Shown here piece after piece: positions 16,554 through 27,684 of a DNA stretch of 64,000 bases (its first letter is position 1; each line of letters starts with the position of its first letter). The position numbers were made by a program, and so were the translations under genes. Origin of the DNA: Opitutia bacterium (GTDB lineage: Bacteria; Verrucomicrobiota; Verrucomicrobiia; Opitutales; Seribacteraceae); contig PBMI01000067.1 of assembly GCA_002722545.1 (NCBI GenBank), forward strand, positions 1 through 64,000, written 5' to 3'. The notes under the pieces are model-generated. The model saw only the letters and a list, made by a program, of their open reading frames with translations, had not been told where the DNA came from and searched no databases.

Positions 16554-17306
16554 CTAGGAATTAATGGCCTCGAGCAAAGCCTCATCCATGTCATAATTGC
16601 CATGAACCGCCTTGACGTCCTCAAGGTCCTCAAGATTCTCGATCAGCTTGAGAACCTTACGGGCAACGTCATCATCCGTGACGGCAATTAAATTTTCAGG
16701 CAAATAAGCCAATTCGGAAGAATCGGGGATGATGTCTGCATTACTGAAGGCACCTGCAAGCTTGTCGTATTGGCCAGTTTCGCAAATTACTTCGTAATGC
16801 TCTTTTTCCACGAGGACGTCTTCTGCGTCGTTTTCCAAAGCCAATTCGGTCAAAGCGTCTTCGTCCATCTTGTCTTTGGCCAGAAGAAACTGGCCCTTGC
16901 GCTTAAAATTAAAGGCTAGGGCCCCCGCTCCCGCCAAGTTTCCCCCGCCCTTGGAAAAAGTACTGCGTATTTCGGATGCCGAACGGTTTTTGTTGTCGGT
17001 AGTAACCTCAACAATCAAACCGACTCCGCCGGGCCCATACCCCTCGTAGAGCATTTCCTCGATTGTAATGCCACCAAGTTCACCCGTGCCTTTTTTGACG
17101 GCACGATCAATGTTATCCGCAGGCATATTCGACTGTTTAGCCTTGATAATGAGTGTCCTAAGCCGCGGATTGAATTCGGGGTCCTTCCCTCCATCTCTTG
17201 CTGCCAAGGTAATTTCTTTACTGATGACGCTGAATATCTTGCCGCGTTTGGCATCAACGGCAGCCTTGTGACGTTTAGTGGTCGCCCATTTACTATGTCC
17301 AGACAT
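16554..17306 (-). CDS. YebC/PmpR family protein
   Basis: The 250-aa protein has the unmistakable start MSGHSKWATTKRHKAAVDAKRGKIF and the central GPGGVGLIVEVTTDNKNR motif. YebC family members were annotated as transcriptional regulators; more recent work links them to relieving ribosome stalling. Full length, cytoplasmic. It lies 33 nt downstream of yidC and probably shares the rpmH-rnpA-yidC transcript. ruvC, a frequent neighbour elsewhere, is absent. Confidence 0.95.
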   Translation of the reverse strand: MSGHSKWATTKRHKAAVDAKRGKIFSVISKEITLAARDGGKDPEFNPRLRTLIIKAKQSNMPADNIDRAVKKGTGELGGITIEEMLYEGYGPGGVGLIVEVTTDNKNRSASEIRSTFSKGGGNLAGAGALAFNFKRKGQFLLAKDKMDEDALTELALENDAEDVLVEKEHYEVICETGQYDKLAGAFSNADIIPDSSELAYLPENLIAVTDDDVARKVLKLIENLEDLEDVKAVHGNYDMDEALLEAINS

Positions 17307-17339
17307 TGTTTAAAAAGGAAAAAAGGAACCGTGCGTTTG

Positions 17340-19424
17340 TCAAGTTTGCTTATCAGCCTGTTCTCGAAGAAATTCATAGGCGACTTCCAACCGTTTCTTC
17401 TTTTTCAAAGCTTGTTCACGTTTTCCTTCGCTCATGCCTTCGAGTTTGGTGGAAGTGTAATTGCCCATTCTCTCCCCGTAATTTCTTTCCAAAAGCTTAC
17501 CGTCCACTGGACCCCTTGCCCGCAATCCCAGTAAATTTCGGTACTTTCTTTCCTCGTCGGACAGTTCCATTCTCACCGGTCTGTCTTCGCTTTCCTCATC
17601 GCTTGAATCCGAAATGGCCAGTTTTACTTCATCATTTGGCAGGGGGCCTCTTTTGGTGATGAGAGTCTGCAGGATCGTCATGAGGTTTTGAATCGTCCAG
17701 TACAAGACCAACGCGGAAGAAAAGAAATAAAGAAAAATAAGAAACATGAAGGGCATGAACCTCATCATTTTTGCATTGATTCTTTGGGCTTCACTCATCT
17801 CAGGCCCCATCTGCATGGGGTTGAGCTTCATTTGAAACCACTGGGTCGCCACCATGAGTATCGGCAACAAGTTGATCGAGAAGCCCTGCAGGACACTAAC
17901 GCTATCTTGCTCGGATAAATCATTCGCCCATAAAAAACCTTGCCCATACAGTTCAGCAGCAGAGCGCAACATCCAGAACATACTTAGGAAAATCGGTATT
18001 TGGATAAGGATCGGCCAGCATCCCGCAAAGGGATTCACCTTGTTCTCCTTATAAAACTTCATCATTTCCTGATTCAGCTTCTGAGGGTTGCCCTTGTGTT
18101 TTTCCTTTAGCTTACCCATGGGTCCTTGAAGGGCCTGCATTTTCTTTTGCGAGCGGGTTGCCTTGGCCGTCAGTGGCCAAAGCAACAACTTGACCAGAAT
18201 CGTCAGGGCAATGATGGCCAGACCATAGCTTCCCAAGAAGGAGTGGAGCTTGTTAAGTAGCCAGCTAAACGGTTCCGACAGCCACCAAAATACACCGAAC
18301 TGCATGACCTTCTTTTGTTCGAACTCAAGCTCCGACAATCCAACGTAATCTTTCGGGCCCGCATATACTTGAAAACTAAAGTTCTTTGTCTCGCCTGGCT
18401 CCAATCTTCCAAGGGGAATGGAAAGACTGCCTTCGACTCCTTTTACTTCGTTCTCCGAAGTCGAAACGCTTCTTTTGTTGATTCGCCAACTAATTCGGGC
18501 ATTGACCAGATCCGTTTCAGGGCGAACGATATTGACGAAGAACTGATTGTTCACGCATGCCCAGCGTGCTTGGGAAAGAGTTCTTGCTTCCCATTGCCCG
18601 GCTACGCCCATCTCGTTATATTGGAAGAATTCTTCCTCCTCTCCATCGATTCTACCACTGCATTCGGCGCATGAACACCCTTCCGCCAATGGGGCCCCAG
18701 CGTTGTAATACCCGACGTTTAAATAAGTTTCAGAGCTATCGAAAGGATTGTAGAGACGTGGAATTTGGTAAGCAGCTCCAAGATGGAACTTCATTCGCTC
18801 ATAAAACAAGGGCCCACTGGTCAGGTTCGTAATTCTTGTCTCATGGTGGATCACGTAACTACTGTTGGCCTCCCGGAAATATTCTCTTTCAATTTGCATT
18901 TCCCCGTCACCCTCCCACCTGTAAAGAATCTTCATTGGATCGGTCTGCGGAACTAAACGGAACGCTCTGGGATCCGGTAAAACCTTTTTGTACTCTCGGC
19001 CGTTATCGTCTTCCAAGGACAGAGAAAGAAGAGGCTCTCCCTCATTCGTCATGTTGTAATCTTTGCTGAGACGTCCTTGTTTTTTAAGGCGAACTTCACG
19101 AATTCCACCCGTATGATTCGAAAAGACGGGGGAGGAATATTCATTTCCCAAAGCATTTCTCAGCTTTTCAGCTCCCAAGCTAATTGGTGGTGTAATGGAA
19201 AGGGCAGGGGATGAATTGCCTTCCAGAATATTCCGGGGTTTGATTTCATTCGGATTCGGTTCGACTGAAGGGATCAACCGTCCCGACTGATTGGAATCGC
19301 CAAAAGCACCCGGTTCATTCGCTCCGCTATTGATAGGATCCACTCTGGGTTGCCATTGCAACGGGTCCAACATAAGAAAGCCGGCAACCAGAAGAAGGAT
19401 TGTACCGATAATATAATTTTTCAT
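17340..19424 (-). CDS. yidC: membrane protein insertase YidC
   Basis: YidC inserts membrane proteins alone or with SecYEG. The 694-aa protein has an N-terminal membrane anchor, a large periplasmic beta-rich domain (about 60-400), and the Oxa1-type core from about 420 to 620 with GLAIIALTILVKLLLWPLT, CWPILIQIPIFLSMFWML and a final helix pair. A charged cytoplasmic tail follows. The periplasmic domain contains an unusual cysteine cluster, CSCAEC. The ATG at 19424 is preferred: it starts the membrane anchor and lies 1 nt after the rnpA stop. Order rpmH-rnpA-yidC is the classical arrangement. Confidence 0.95.
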   Translation of the reverse strand: MKNYIIGTILLLVAGFLMLDPLQWQPRVDPINSGANEPGAFGDSNQSGRLIPSVEPNPNEIKPRNILEGNSSPALSITPPISLGAEKLRNALGNEYSSPVFSNHTGGIREVRLKKQGRLSKDYNMTNEGEPLLSLSLEDDNGREYKKVLPDPRAFRLVPQTDPMKILYRWEGDGEMQIEREYFREANSSYVIHHETRITNLTSGPLFYERMKFHLGAAYQIPRLYNPFDSSETYLNVGYYNAGAPLAEGCSCAECSGRIDGEEEEFFQYNEMGVAGQWEARTLSQARWACVNNQFFVNIVRPETDLVNARISWRINKRSVSTSENEVKGVEGSLSIPLGRLEPGETKNFSFQVYAGPKDYVGLSELEFEQKKVMQFGVFWWLSEPFSWLLNKLHSFLGSYGLAIIALTILVKLLLWPLTAKATRSQKKMQALQGPMGKLKEKHKGNPQKLNQEMMKFYKENKVNPFAGCWPILIQIPIFLSMFWMLRSAAELYGQGFLWANDLSEQDSVSVLQGFSINLLPILMVATQWFQMKLNPMQMGPEMSEAQRINAKMMRFMPFMFLIFLYFFSSALVLYWTIQNLMTILQTLITKRGPLPNDEVKLAISDSSDEESEDRPVRMELSDEERKYRNLLGLRARGPVDGKLLERNYGERMGNYTSTKLEGMSEGKREQALKKKKRLEVAYEFLREQADKQT

Positions 19425-19425
19425 G

Positions 19426-19782
19426 TTAAGAGGAAAGTTTCTCCACCGCATCGACGAAATGATTCTCCAAAGAGGAAAAAGAGGCCTTCAACATTCCTCT
19501 GCGAGGCAAAACAACCATACTGGCACCTGCAGGGAAGAGACTTTTATTCCGGCGGAAAACTTCCCTCATCCTTCTTTTGGCCCGATTGCGGGCCACTGCA
19601 CCACCAAATCTTCTGGACGCAATGATACCAATCTTCGCAGGCCAATCAGATTCAGGATCCTTCATGAGTTGCAACCAAAATAAATTGGTTTTGAGGCTTC
19701 GTCCGTTTTTTCTGACCGCAAGAAATTCATAAGACTTCCGTAGTCTCGAATCCTGCGGAAAGCATTGGTTCGCCAACTTCAA
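19426..19782 (-). CDS. rnpA: ribonuclease P protein component
   Basis: The 118-aa basic protein carries the RNase P signature as RFGGAVARNRAKRRMREVFR and begins with the usual FPxxxRLRKSYEF region. It assists the RNA subunit in tRNA 5' maturation. The start is a TTG at 19782, 23 nt past the rpmH stop; no ATG is available upstream of the conserved N-terminus, so a rare start codon is likely. One nucleotide separates its stop from yidC. Confidence 0.93.
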   Translation of the reverse strand: MKLANQCFPQDSRLRKSYEFLAVRKNGRSLKTNLFWLQLMKDPESDWPAKIGIIASRRFGGAVARNRAKRRMREVFRRNKSLFPAGASMVVLPRRGMLKASFSSLENHFVDAVEKLSS

Positions 19783-19805
19783 AGAAGGAGAAGCGTGTTT
19801 GATTT

Positions 19806-19961
19806 CTAGCGAAAGCGACGGGCAACGGAAGCGGTCAGTTTGGCACGACCTTTGCGGCGACGATTCCTGAGGACTTTACGGCCAGCGCTTGTCTGGTTGC
19901 GTTTGCGAAAACCGAATTTTCGGGCACGTCGCAACTTGGAGGGATTGTAGGTAGGTTTCAT
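19806..19961 (-). CDS. rpmH: 50S ribosomal protein L34
   Basis: This gene is too short for the ORF track. On the minus strand an ATG at 19961 opens a 51-codon frame beginning [20 protein letters not shown] and ending TASVARRFR, the typical L34 sequence with its [11 protein letters not shown] core. It heads the rpmH-rnpA-yidC-yebC run and is divergent from the tRNA-Glu/uvrA side. Confidence 0.96.
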   Translation of the reverse strand: MKPTYNPSKLRRARKFGFRKRNQTSAGRKVLRNRRRKGRAKLTASVARRFR

Positions 19962-20078
19962 TGGAAAAAGGGATTAAAGTAAATTATCTACAGCTAAAGT
20001 CAAACCTTGAGGATTATGATTATCATATAGTTTGAACTTGCGAAGGATCGACTTTTCGAACAGAATGGTTTCTTTGTT

Positions 20079-20155
<77 letters not shown>

Positions 20156-20207
20156 TTTTTTTTCGAGGCAACTTGCGAATGCCTTTTTGTTCCGTAGACA
20201 TCTAACT

Positions 20208-23200
20208 ATGGCAATCAGGCCACCAAACATTTGCGTACGCGGAGCCCGCCACAACAACCTAAAGGGTGTCGACTTTGAACTTTCACCCGGCCAATTGGTC
20301 GTTCTCACTGGTTTAAGCGGCACCGGTAAATCAACGCTTCTCTTCGATGTACTCCACGCGGAAGGGCAACGAAAATACGTCGAAACTTTCAGTCCCTACG
20401 TACGGCAATTTTTAGAAACCTGTCCGAGGCCGGAGGTTGATTCAATCGAAAACGTTCGGCCATCCATTGCCGTCGAACAGAAAAATACCATTCGGAATTC
20501 TCGGTCGACCGTCGGAACAATGACCGAAATCTGTGATTATTTCAAAGTATGGTTTTCACAGGCAGCACGTCTCGTCGACCCTGCAAGCGGACAAACCGTT
20601 TGCTTTGAAACTCCTGACTCCCAAGCAAAAAGTCTTATTTCGAAACTTGCAGGTAAAAACATCGTCATTGGCTTCCTCGCCCGAAGACCATCTGCTTTGC
20701 AACACTCTCATTTCCTTCGTTTTCTCCACGATGGAGGTCATGTTCGGTCTCTTGAAAAGAATGCTTTTCACCGAATCGAAGATCTGATGGAAGAAGGGTG
20801 GGAGGGAGATTCGATCTTTGTGGTTACCGATCGTCTCGTCGCAGAAAGAAAAGGAAAGAGTAGACTCGTCGAGGCTGTAGCTACTGCGATTCGAGACGGT
20901 CACGGCATGGCTCAGGCGAGAGACCTGCGTGGCAATTTGATCAAGAATCTGCATGAAGGACTCCGCTCATCGGTCGACGGAAGGGAATTCAGCGCGCCGA
21001 CCCCATCTGCTTTTTCTTTCAATTCCTCGGTTGGAGCATGCCCGAAATGCAAAGGGTTTGGCCGAGTCATCGAGATAGATCCCAAATTAGTGATTCCCGA
21101 CGAGAACCTTCCTTTGGGAAAAGGGGCAATCAAGGCATTTTCTGGTAAAGTTTACGGCCACTGCCAAAGGGAGCTTGAAAATGCATGCTCGAGTACTGGC
21201 ATCAGCCTCACCAAACCATGGAGCGAATTACCGACGGTCGAGCGGGATTTCATTTGGAACGGAGACGAAGATTACGTCGAGGGCAACGGCAAATGGTACG
21301 GCATTCGAGCGTTCTTCGATTGGCTCCAAAAAAAGACCTACAAAATGCATGTCCGAGTTTACCTTTCCAGGTACCGCGGTTATTTCGAATGTCCGGACTG
21401 CTCGGGATCGAGACTAAAGGAGACATCCCTATTTTGGAAATGGAAATCATACACCTTGCCGGAATTATATGGACTCCCGGTTGATGAGTTGCTCTCGAAA
21501 ATCTCCCAGGTTTCTTTGTCGGGTGATCCGACCAATGATCTCCCCATAGAAAACATCAAATCCAGATTAGGGTATCTACAGCAAGTCGGATTAGGTTATC
21601 TCTCTCTAGACCGCTCGGCTCGAAGCCTTAGCGGAGGAGAAACCCAAAGAGTCAACCTAACGGCATGCCTCGGTTCGTCTCTGACGGACACCCTATTTGC
21701 CTTGGACGAACCCACGATCGGTCTTCATGGTCGGGATATAGAAAAACTCGTTGGTGTGCTGAGGGCTCTCGCAGACGCTGGCAACTGTGTGTGCGTCGTA
21801 GAGCACGACGAACAAGTTATTCGCTCGGCGGACAAGGTTATTGAAATAGGCCCAGAACCCGGTGTCATGGGAGGTTCAATTTCCTTTAACGGTACGGTTT
21901 CTCAATTAATCGGATCAAAGAAATCTTTGACGGGGAAATGGCTCGCCAAGAATCCCATGTCGAAGCGAGTTGTTAAAGAAAAGCGAGCTCCTATCTCCAC
22001 GAAGGGTTTCCTGCACTTGAAAGGGTTGAGCTGCCACAACGTAAAGAACCTGAACGCCAAGATTCCCTTGAACCGTTTCGTTTGCATAGCGGGTGTATCG
22101 GGCTCTGGAAAATCGACTCTTATGGAAGACCTCATCTACCGGAAAATGTCATCCGGAATGCACGGGACAGGCATCATGTCTGATCAAGAATTTTCAGAAA
22201 CCGTGATGATTGATCAAAGCTCCGTTGTGCGCACTCCGCGCTCCAATCCGGTTCTTTACTCGGATGCGTGGGGTCCGATCAAAGAAGCCTTTGGCCGTAC
22301 GGACGAAGCCAAGCGACTAGGTTTCTCGGCATCTGATTTTTCTTTCAATACCGGCAACGGTCGGTGCGAAGAATGTTCGGGTCTTGGCTACGAGATCGTC
22401 GAAATGCAATTTCTTTCGGACCTCCAAATTCCCTGTAGTCATTGCGAAGGGAAGCGCTTCAAGAATGAAATTCTGCAAATCAAACTCGACGGACTTTCAG
22501 TATCCGAAGTCCTTGACCTAACTGTTGACGAAGCTGCGAAAATCTTTCCGCACTTCCCCAAGACGAAAAGAAAACTGGAAGCCCTCGAGCAGGTCGGTCT
22601 CGGTTACCTGACCCTTGGACAGGCATTGAATACTTTGTCAGGTGGCGAATCTCAACGCCTTAAACTAGTCAAGTATCTCACCACGCTGAAAAAAGGCTCT
22701 TCACCTTCTTTGCTTCTTATCGACGAACCCACCACGGGATTGCACATGCAAGATGTTGAAAAGTTGCTTGCATGCCTGCGGGGTGTGATCCAGGCCGGGC
22801 ATTCTCTTTTGGTAGTCGAACACAACCGCCAAGTGTTGAAAGAGGCCGATTGGATCATCGAGTTGGGACCTGGAGCAGGAGAAAAGGGTGGACGAATCAT
22901 CGCTGAAGGAAGCCCTGTTGCCTTGATGAGAAAATCAACTCCCACCTCCAAAATCATGCAGGCTTCTTGCTTGAACAGTCGTTTGCAAGGGAGCAAAGAA
23001 ACATCTCGCGGAATTAGAAAACGAGAAGACTTGAGGATAATTGGGGCAAGGGAAAACAACCTCAAGAACCTCAGCGTTACTATTCCCGCCAACAAGTTCG
23101 TCGTTGTCACCGGTCCATCGGGTTCGGGAAAGTCATCTCTTGCGTTCGACGTTATTTTTGCGGAAGGCCAACGGCGCTTTATGGAATCAATGTCTTCCTA

Positions 23201-25631
23201 CGCCCGTCAATTCGTCAATCAACTCAGCAAACCTGAGATTGACTCGTTGTCCGGGATATCTCCAACAGTGGCAATCGAACAGCGGGTTACGCGTGGTAGT
23301 CGCAAATCGACTGTTGGTTCCACGACCGAGATTGCTCAGTTTCTAAGGCTTCTATATTCACGGCTCGGAATCCAATTGAGTACCTCGGATCAAGCCCACC
23401 TCACAAACAACACCGAAGACGAGGTAATGAACCGTATAAAATCCGGTTTCCTAGTCCATAAGCCATCCCCGAAAAAACCTTCGGCCCTTCTCTCTCCACT
23501 CATCACCAATCGCAAGGGGCATCACAAACCTATCGTGAATTGGGCTCGAGAAAAAGGCTATGCCGAGGTGAGATGCGATGGCAAAATCCTAGCTACCGAG
23601 GGTTTTGAAGGTCTTGATCGCTACCGCGAGCATAACGTGGAAGTTGTAACGCATAAGTGGACTTCAATCCCCTCCGATTCCGAGCTCGCAAAATCCGTTA
23701 GGCAAGCCCTTGATCTTGGTAAAGGACGATGCCTCGTGCTCCCGAAAGGAGAGGAAGAGAACTGGCATTCGACCTCACGAGTAGACCCCGCGACCGGAAA
23801 GGCCTATCCGGAAATAGAACCGGCCCTTCTTTCTTGGAATTCCCCAAAGGGTTGGTGCACTTTTTGCCGTGGCTACGGAAGGATCTATGAAAAACATAAG
23901 GATCATTTGCCGGCCAACGGCATATGGTGGAAACTTGAGGACGGAGATACCTGCCCCGAATGCAAGGGTGAAAGACTAAACGAAACAAGCAGAAACATTG
24001 TTCTGCATGGCCCGAAAGGCTTTCGGCTTTCACTACCCGAGGCTCTTCGACTAAGCCCTTCCGGCATCCTTTCTTTTCTCAAAAATTTAAAAGTGGAAAA
24101 AAAGCAAAAGCCAATTCTCGAAGCCATTCTCCCAGGAATTTTAGAACGATTGGGTTTTATGGAAAAAGTCGGTTTGGACTATTTGTCTTTGGACCGGGAG
24201 ACTTCATCACTCTCCGGAGGAGAGGCTCAAAGAATTCGTTTGGCCAGCCAACTCGGCTCAAACTTATCAGGCGTACTTTATGTTTTGGACGAACCTTCCA
24301 TCGGTCTTCACCCTGTAGACAATCAAAGGCTCATCGAATCTTTGCGTGAACTACAATCGAGGGGAAACTCTTTGGTCGTCGTAGAGCATGATCTTGAAAC
24401 CATCATGCAAGCGGACTATTTGATCGACATCGGCCCGGGAGCTGGTCGTGCCGGTGGAAAAATTGTCGGCAAGGGAAGTCCCGACAAAATAATGAAAAAC
24501 CCAAATTCGCCTACGGGAGCGCATTTGAAAAAAGGGGCCGATCATCCTACCCGTGGCAACTGGAGAAAAATCACTCAGAGCGCGAAGCCTGGCTGGTTAA
24601 AGCTTAGTGGTGTGAAATTTCGCAACTTGAAAGATTTGTCTGTCGGGTTTCCCATGCAAAGACTCACCGTTTGCTGCGGAGTCTCAGGTTCGGGAAAATC
24701 ATCTCTTGTCAGAGGAATTTTGTTAAAGGGCGTAAAAGAATCGATTTCAGCAGACGTAAAAACCCTTCGTAATCAGAATTTTCGATTAACGAATGGCAAC
24801 GCCTTCCATAAGGCCATCGAAGTAACCCAAAAGCCCATCGGCAAAACGCCAAGATCGACACCCGCAACCTATCTTGGGGTTTGGGATAAGATCAGATCCA
24901 TGATTTCTTCTCTTCCGGAAGCCAAGGCAAAAGGATTTTCTCCCAGTGATTTTTCATTCAACGTAAAGGGTGGAAGATGCGAAGCGTGCAAAGGGGCTGG
25001 TAAAATCAAAATGGAGATGAGCTTTCTCCCCAATTCTTACGTCCCTTGTGATGACTGTGGAGGAAAGAGATATCGTGAGGAAATTCTCAAGCTTAAATGG
25101 AAAGGAAAGAATATTGCCGAAATTCTTGAACTCACTTTCCAAGATGCATCCATGTTCTTTAAATTTGATCATTATCTTGAGTCCACCTTCTCGTTGATGG
25201 TCGAAACTGGTCTGGGTTACCTGAAACTTGGGCAACCTTCTCCGACTTTGTCGGGAGGGGAAGCCCAAAGGCTCAAACTATCCGCCGAACTTGCAACGGG
25301 AATCGACAAAGGCAAACATGGATATCGAGCCGTTAAAAAACCAAACCTTTACATCTTGGAAGAACCAACCATTGGACTTCATCCAACCGACACCAAAAGA
25401 CTTATTCATTTACTTCACCGTTTGGTGGAAGAAAATAATACTGTAGTTGTGATCGAGCACGACGTCGAAGTCATCGCAGAGGCTGACCATGTCATCGAAC
25501 TTGGACCACTGGGTGGAGAAAAAGGTGGTCGAATTCTTCACACTGGAAGCGTCCTTGACGCACTCGCGAATAAAAAGTGCAAGACAGCTCCTTTTCTCAA
25601 GAGTATCGTAACTACGCCAAAAAACGAATGA
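20208..25631 (+). CDS. uvrA: excinuclease ABC subunit A, tandem four-NBD form
   Basis: UvrA recognises DNA damage in nucleotide excision repair. Ordinary UvrA has about 950 aa and two ATPase modules; this one has 1807 aa and two complete UvrA units in tandem. Four P-loops are visible: GLSGTGKST (about residue 40), GVSGSGKST (630), GPSGSGKSS (970) and GVSGSGKSS (1495). There are four ABC signatures: [32 protein letters not shown]. Each module has its zinc-binding CxxC pairs (e.g. CEECSGLG...CSHC and CEACKGAG...CDDC). The fourth Walker B reads [13 protein letters not shown], with Glu where the other three have Asp. A similarly doubled UvrA of about 1790 aa is known to me from Chlamydia. I chose the ATG at 20208 over the track's TTG. 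Its last 20 bp overlap the end of tyrS on the opposite strand. Confidence 0.97.
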   Translation: MAIRPPNICVRGARHNNLKGVDFELSPGQLVVLTGLSGTGKSTLLFDVLHAEGQRKYVETFSPYVRQFLETCPRPEVDSIENVRPSIAVEQKNTIRNSRSTVGTMTEICDYFKVWFSQAARLVDPASGQTVCFETPDSQAKSLISKLAGKNIVIGFLARRPSALQHSHFLRFLHDGGHVRSLEKNAFHRIEDLMEEGWEGDSIFVVTDRLVAERKGKSRLVEAVATAIRDGHGMAQARDLRGNLIKNLHEGLRSSVDGREFSAPTPSAFSFNSSVGACPKCKGFGRVIEIDPKLVIPDENLPLGKGAIKAFSGKVYGHCQRELENACSSTGISLTKPWSELPTVERDFIWNGDEDYVEGNGKWYGIRAFFDWLQKKTYKMHVRVYLSRYRGYFECPDCSGSRLKETSLFWKWKSYTLPELYGLPVDELLSKISQVSLSGDPTNDLPIENIKSRLGYLQQVGLGYLSLDRSARSLSGGETQRVNLTACLGSSLTDTLFALDEPTIGLHGRDIEKLVGVLRALADAGNCVCVVEHDEQVIRSADKVIEIGPEPGVMGGSISFNGTVSQLIGSKKSLTGKWLAKNPMSKRVVKEKRAPISTKGFLHLKGLSCHNVKNLNAKIPLNRFVCIAGVSGSGKSTLMEDLIYRKMSSGMHGTGIMSDQEFSETVMIDQSSVVRTPRSNPVLYSDAWGPIKEAFGRTDEAKRLGFSASDFSFNTGNGRCEECSGLGYEIVEMQFLSDLQIPCSHCEGKRFKNEILQIKLDGLSVSEVLDLTVDEAAKIFPHFPKTKRKLEALEQVGLGYLTLGQALNTLSGGESQRLKLVKYLTTLKKGSSPSLLLIDEPTTGLHMQDVEKLLACLRGVIQAGHSLLVVEHNRQVLKEADWIIELGPGAGEKGGRIIAEGSPVALMRKSTPTSKIMQASCLNSRLQGSKETSRGIRKREDLRIIGARENNLKNLSVTIPANKFVVVTGPSGSGKSSLAFDVIFAEGQRRFMESMSSYARQFVNQLSKPEIDSLSGISPTVAIEQRVTRGSRKSTVGSTTEIAQFLRLLYSRLGIQLSTSDQAHLTNNTEDEVMNRIKSGFLVHKPSPKKPSALLSPLITNRKGHHKPIVNWAREKGYAEVRCDGKILATEGFEGLDRYREHNVEVVTHKWTSIPSDSELAKSVRQALDLGKGRCLVLPKGEEENWHSTSRVDPATGKAYPEIEPALLSWNSPKGWCTFCRGYGRIYEKHKDHLPANGIWWKLEDGDTCPECKGERLNETSRNIVLHGPKGFRLSLPEALRLSPSGILSFLKNLKVEKKQKPILEAILPGILERLGFMEKVGLDYLSLDRETSSLSGGEAQRIRLASQLGSNLSGVLYVLDEPSIGLHPVDNQRLIESLRELQSRGNSLVVVEHDLETIMQADYLIDIGPGAGRAGGKIVGKGSPDKIMKNPNSPTGAHLKKGADHPTRGNWRKITQSAKPGWLKLSGVKFRNLKDLSVGFPMQRLTVCCGVSGSGKSSLVRGILLKGVKESISADVKTLRNQNFRLTNGNAFHKAIEVTQKPIGKTPRSTPATYLGVWDKIRSMISSLPEAKAKGFSPSDFSFNVKGGRCEACKGAGKIKMEMSFLPNSYVPCDDCGGKRYREEILKLKWKGKNIAEILELTFQDASMFFKFDHYLESTFSLMVETGLGYLKLGQPSPTLSGGEAQRLKLSAELATGIDKGKHGYRAVKKPNLYILEEPTIGLHPTDTKRLIHLLHRLVEENNTVVVIEHDVEVIAEADHVIELGPLGGEKGGRILHTGSVLDALANKKCKTAPFLKSIVTTPKNE

Positions 25632-26796
25632 ACGTTTTCTTTCCCGCTTTGATAACCAATTCTTCGGAAGCGGAAAGTTTGTTAACCCGCTCCTCGCAGT
25701 CATCCTTTTTTTCTCCATTTAATTTTATCGCACCCTGCTTAAAAAGTCTTCTAATCTGTCCTTTTGAATCAAATATTTCAGTCGAGGACATAATGTTCAA
25801 TAAGGTTTGAGATTCACTATCCAAAGACAATTCGCTCAGCTTGAAAGTCTTCATTTCTTCAGGCGTTTCCCCTTTGGTAAAAACCTGACCGAAGGACGAT
25901 AATTCTTTTTGCGCAATCGCATCCTCAAAGAAAAGAGCGGTCAATTCGCGAGCTAAACTTTTCTTTGCATCCATTGGGTGAAGATTCTTCAATTCAAGCA
26001 TCTCATCCCCTGATTTCAGTAACAATAATTCAAAATAGCTCCACATCACGTCATCCGTTATTGACATGACTTTCCCAAAAATATCTTTCGATGAATCATT
26101 GAAGGCAATGTAGTTGTCGTAACTCTTGGACATTTTCCTGCTACCGTCCAACCCCACAAGCAAAGGCATGGTAAGAACCGCTTGCGGAGAATGACCTTTT
26201 TCCTTCTGAAGATTCCGACCTACGAGCATGTTGAAGAGTTGATCGCTTCCCCCAAGCTCAACGTCTGACTCGAGAACGATCGAGTCGTATCCTTGAATCA
26301 ATGGATACATGAACTCGACCATTGAAATCGGTTGATTCGATCGGAATCGTTTTTCGAAGTCATCCCTTTCAAGCATACGGGCAACCGTCATTTTCCGTGA
26401 AAGATTCAATGCATCGGCAAAAGACATGGAAGCAAACCACTCGCTGTTTTTTCTAACCGTTGTTTTTTCCGGATCGAGAATGCGAAAAGCCTGATCCAGG
26501 TAAGTTTTGGCATTTTCATTAACCTCGGCTTCGGTCAACTCGGGTCTCAGTTCGGAGCGACCACTCGGATCCCCGATTCGCGCTGTGTAGTCCCCGATCA
26601 GCAAAATCGCTTCATGCCCAGCGTCCTGAAATTGCTTGAGTTTGTTGAAAACAACAAGATGACCAAAGGTAAGGTCGGGTCTTGTAGGGTCGACGCCGAA
26701 CTTCACTTTGAGCTTTCGGTCGGCGGCAAGTCTTTCTCCGAGTTCCTCCTCACCAATTGCGACCTCCGTATTGTTCAGTAATTCTTCAAGTTTCAT
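25612..26796 (-). CDS. tyrS: tyrosyl-tRNA synthetase
   Basis: This class I synthetase charges tRNA-Tyr. The active-site motifs are DLTFGHLVVFNKL (HIGH-like) near residue 40 and SRKMSKSYDNYI (KMSKS) near residue 230; a C-terminal S4 RNA-binding domain follows (about 330-394, with IRRLFKQGAIKLNG). The subtype is the TyrZ-like one judged from the TFGH form. The ATG at 26796 (MKLEELLNN) gives 394 aa; the track start adds 51 residues of no similarity. The 3' ends of tyrS and uvrA overlap by 20 bp, leaving no room for a terminator between them. Confidence 0.95.
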   Translation of the reverse strand: MKLEELLNNTEVAIGEEELGERLAADRKLKVKFGVDPTRPDLTFGHLVVFNKLKQFQDAGHEAILLIGDYTARIGDPSGRSELRPELTEAEVNENAKTYLDQAFRILDPEKTTVRKNSEWFASMSFADALNLSRKMTVARMLERDDFEKRFRSNQPISMVEFMYPLIQGYDSIVLESDVELGGSDQLFNMLVGRNLQKEKGHSPQAVLTMPLLVGLDGSRKMSKSYDNYIAFNDSSKDIFGKVMSITDDVMWSYFELLLLKSGDEMLELKNLHPMDAKKSLARELTALFFEDAIAQKELSSFGQVFTKGETPEEMKTFKLSELSLDSESQTLLNIMSSTEIFDSKGQIRRLFKQGAIKLNGEKKDDCEERVNKLSASEELVIKAGKKTFIRFLA

Positions 26797-26970
26797 CGGA
26801 ATGGCATAATAAACCACCCTTGTATAAACAAATCGATGATTCTTCGAGCCAAGAATTACCTTTCTTCCCTTCAGGGAAAGGATTCCGCTTGCTTTCGAGG
26901 TCAGGAGCGTTACCAAATTTATCAACAAACAATCCCCTGACCAGCACAATCCCTCAAATTAGGAACCAAC

Positions 26971-27441
26971 ATGATTTTATCCACCGGCGTTGATGCGCCA
27001 AATTTTACTCTTAAGACAAAAAACGCAGAAGGCTTGCAGGACGTGGAACTTTCCAGTTTCAAGGGCGAAAAGAAGGTGGTCCTCCTTTTCTTTCCCTTTG
27101 CATTCACTGGTGTGTGCACGGAAGAAACCTGCTCGATTCGCGACGATCTTTCCGCATACGAGGATTTGGACGCTCAAGTCTTGGGCATTAGTGTCGACAG
27201 TCCATTCGCTCAGGAAGCAATGGCCCTGAAAGAAGGTTTGAATTTCCCTCTCCTGAGTGACTTCAACAAAGCGGTGTCCAAGGAGTACGGTGTTCTCTAC
27301 GAAGATTTCATTGGTTTCGAAGGCGTTTCCAAAAGATCGGCTTTTGTGGTCTCCAAAGATGGGAAGGTTTCCTTCTCCTGGTCCTCCGACGATCCGAAAC
27401 AATTGCCTGACTTCGATGCGATCAAAAACGCCCTTCGCTAA
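26971..27441 (+). CDS. peroxiredoxin (AhpE/Bcp-type, thioredoxin fold)
   Basis: This is a 156-aa cytoplasmic peroxiredoxin that reduces peroxides. The peroxidatic cysteine sits in FFPFAFTGVCTEETC (P-x-x-x-T/S-x-x-C pattern), and the early GVDAPNFTL segment and the RSAFVVSKDG strand are typical of the AhpE-like class. A second Cys, five residues after the first, could be a resolving residue. The gene stands alone, divergent from tyrS. Confidence 0.92.
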   Translation: MILSTGVDAPNFTLKTKNAEGLQDVELSSFKGEKKVVLLFFPFAFTGVCTEETCSIRDDLSAYEDLDAQVLGISVDSPFAQEAMALKEGLNFPLLSDFNKAVSKEYGVLYEDFIGFEGVSKRSAFVVSKDGKVSFSWSSDDPKQLPDFDAIKNALR

Positions 27442-27684
27442 AGCGAGGTATTCCGCGACCAAATTTTTGTCGAATGCAAGACCAATTGGCCTCTAATACT
27501 ATGGCTTCGGACACAAAGTTTACTAGAAAAAGTTTTTGCCTAAAGACCCAAACAAAACTGCAGCAGCACCGTTCTCATTTGCCCACAGGTATCCATAATG
27601 AGTCGGAATTCTCATCGAGACACTTTACAAGGGAAATTGCTACCAAAACCTCCTGATAAGGGATCATTCTCAGGGAATCACAAC

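Noticed and set aside
19962-20078. Possible replication origin next to rpmH, with one DnaA-box-like sequence (TTATCTACA).
   Set aside because: Only a single imperfect box is visible and no dnaA or dnaN gene is adjacent; the rpmH-rnpA-yidC cluster alone does not prove an origin.
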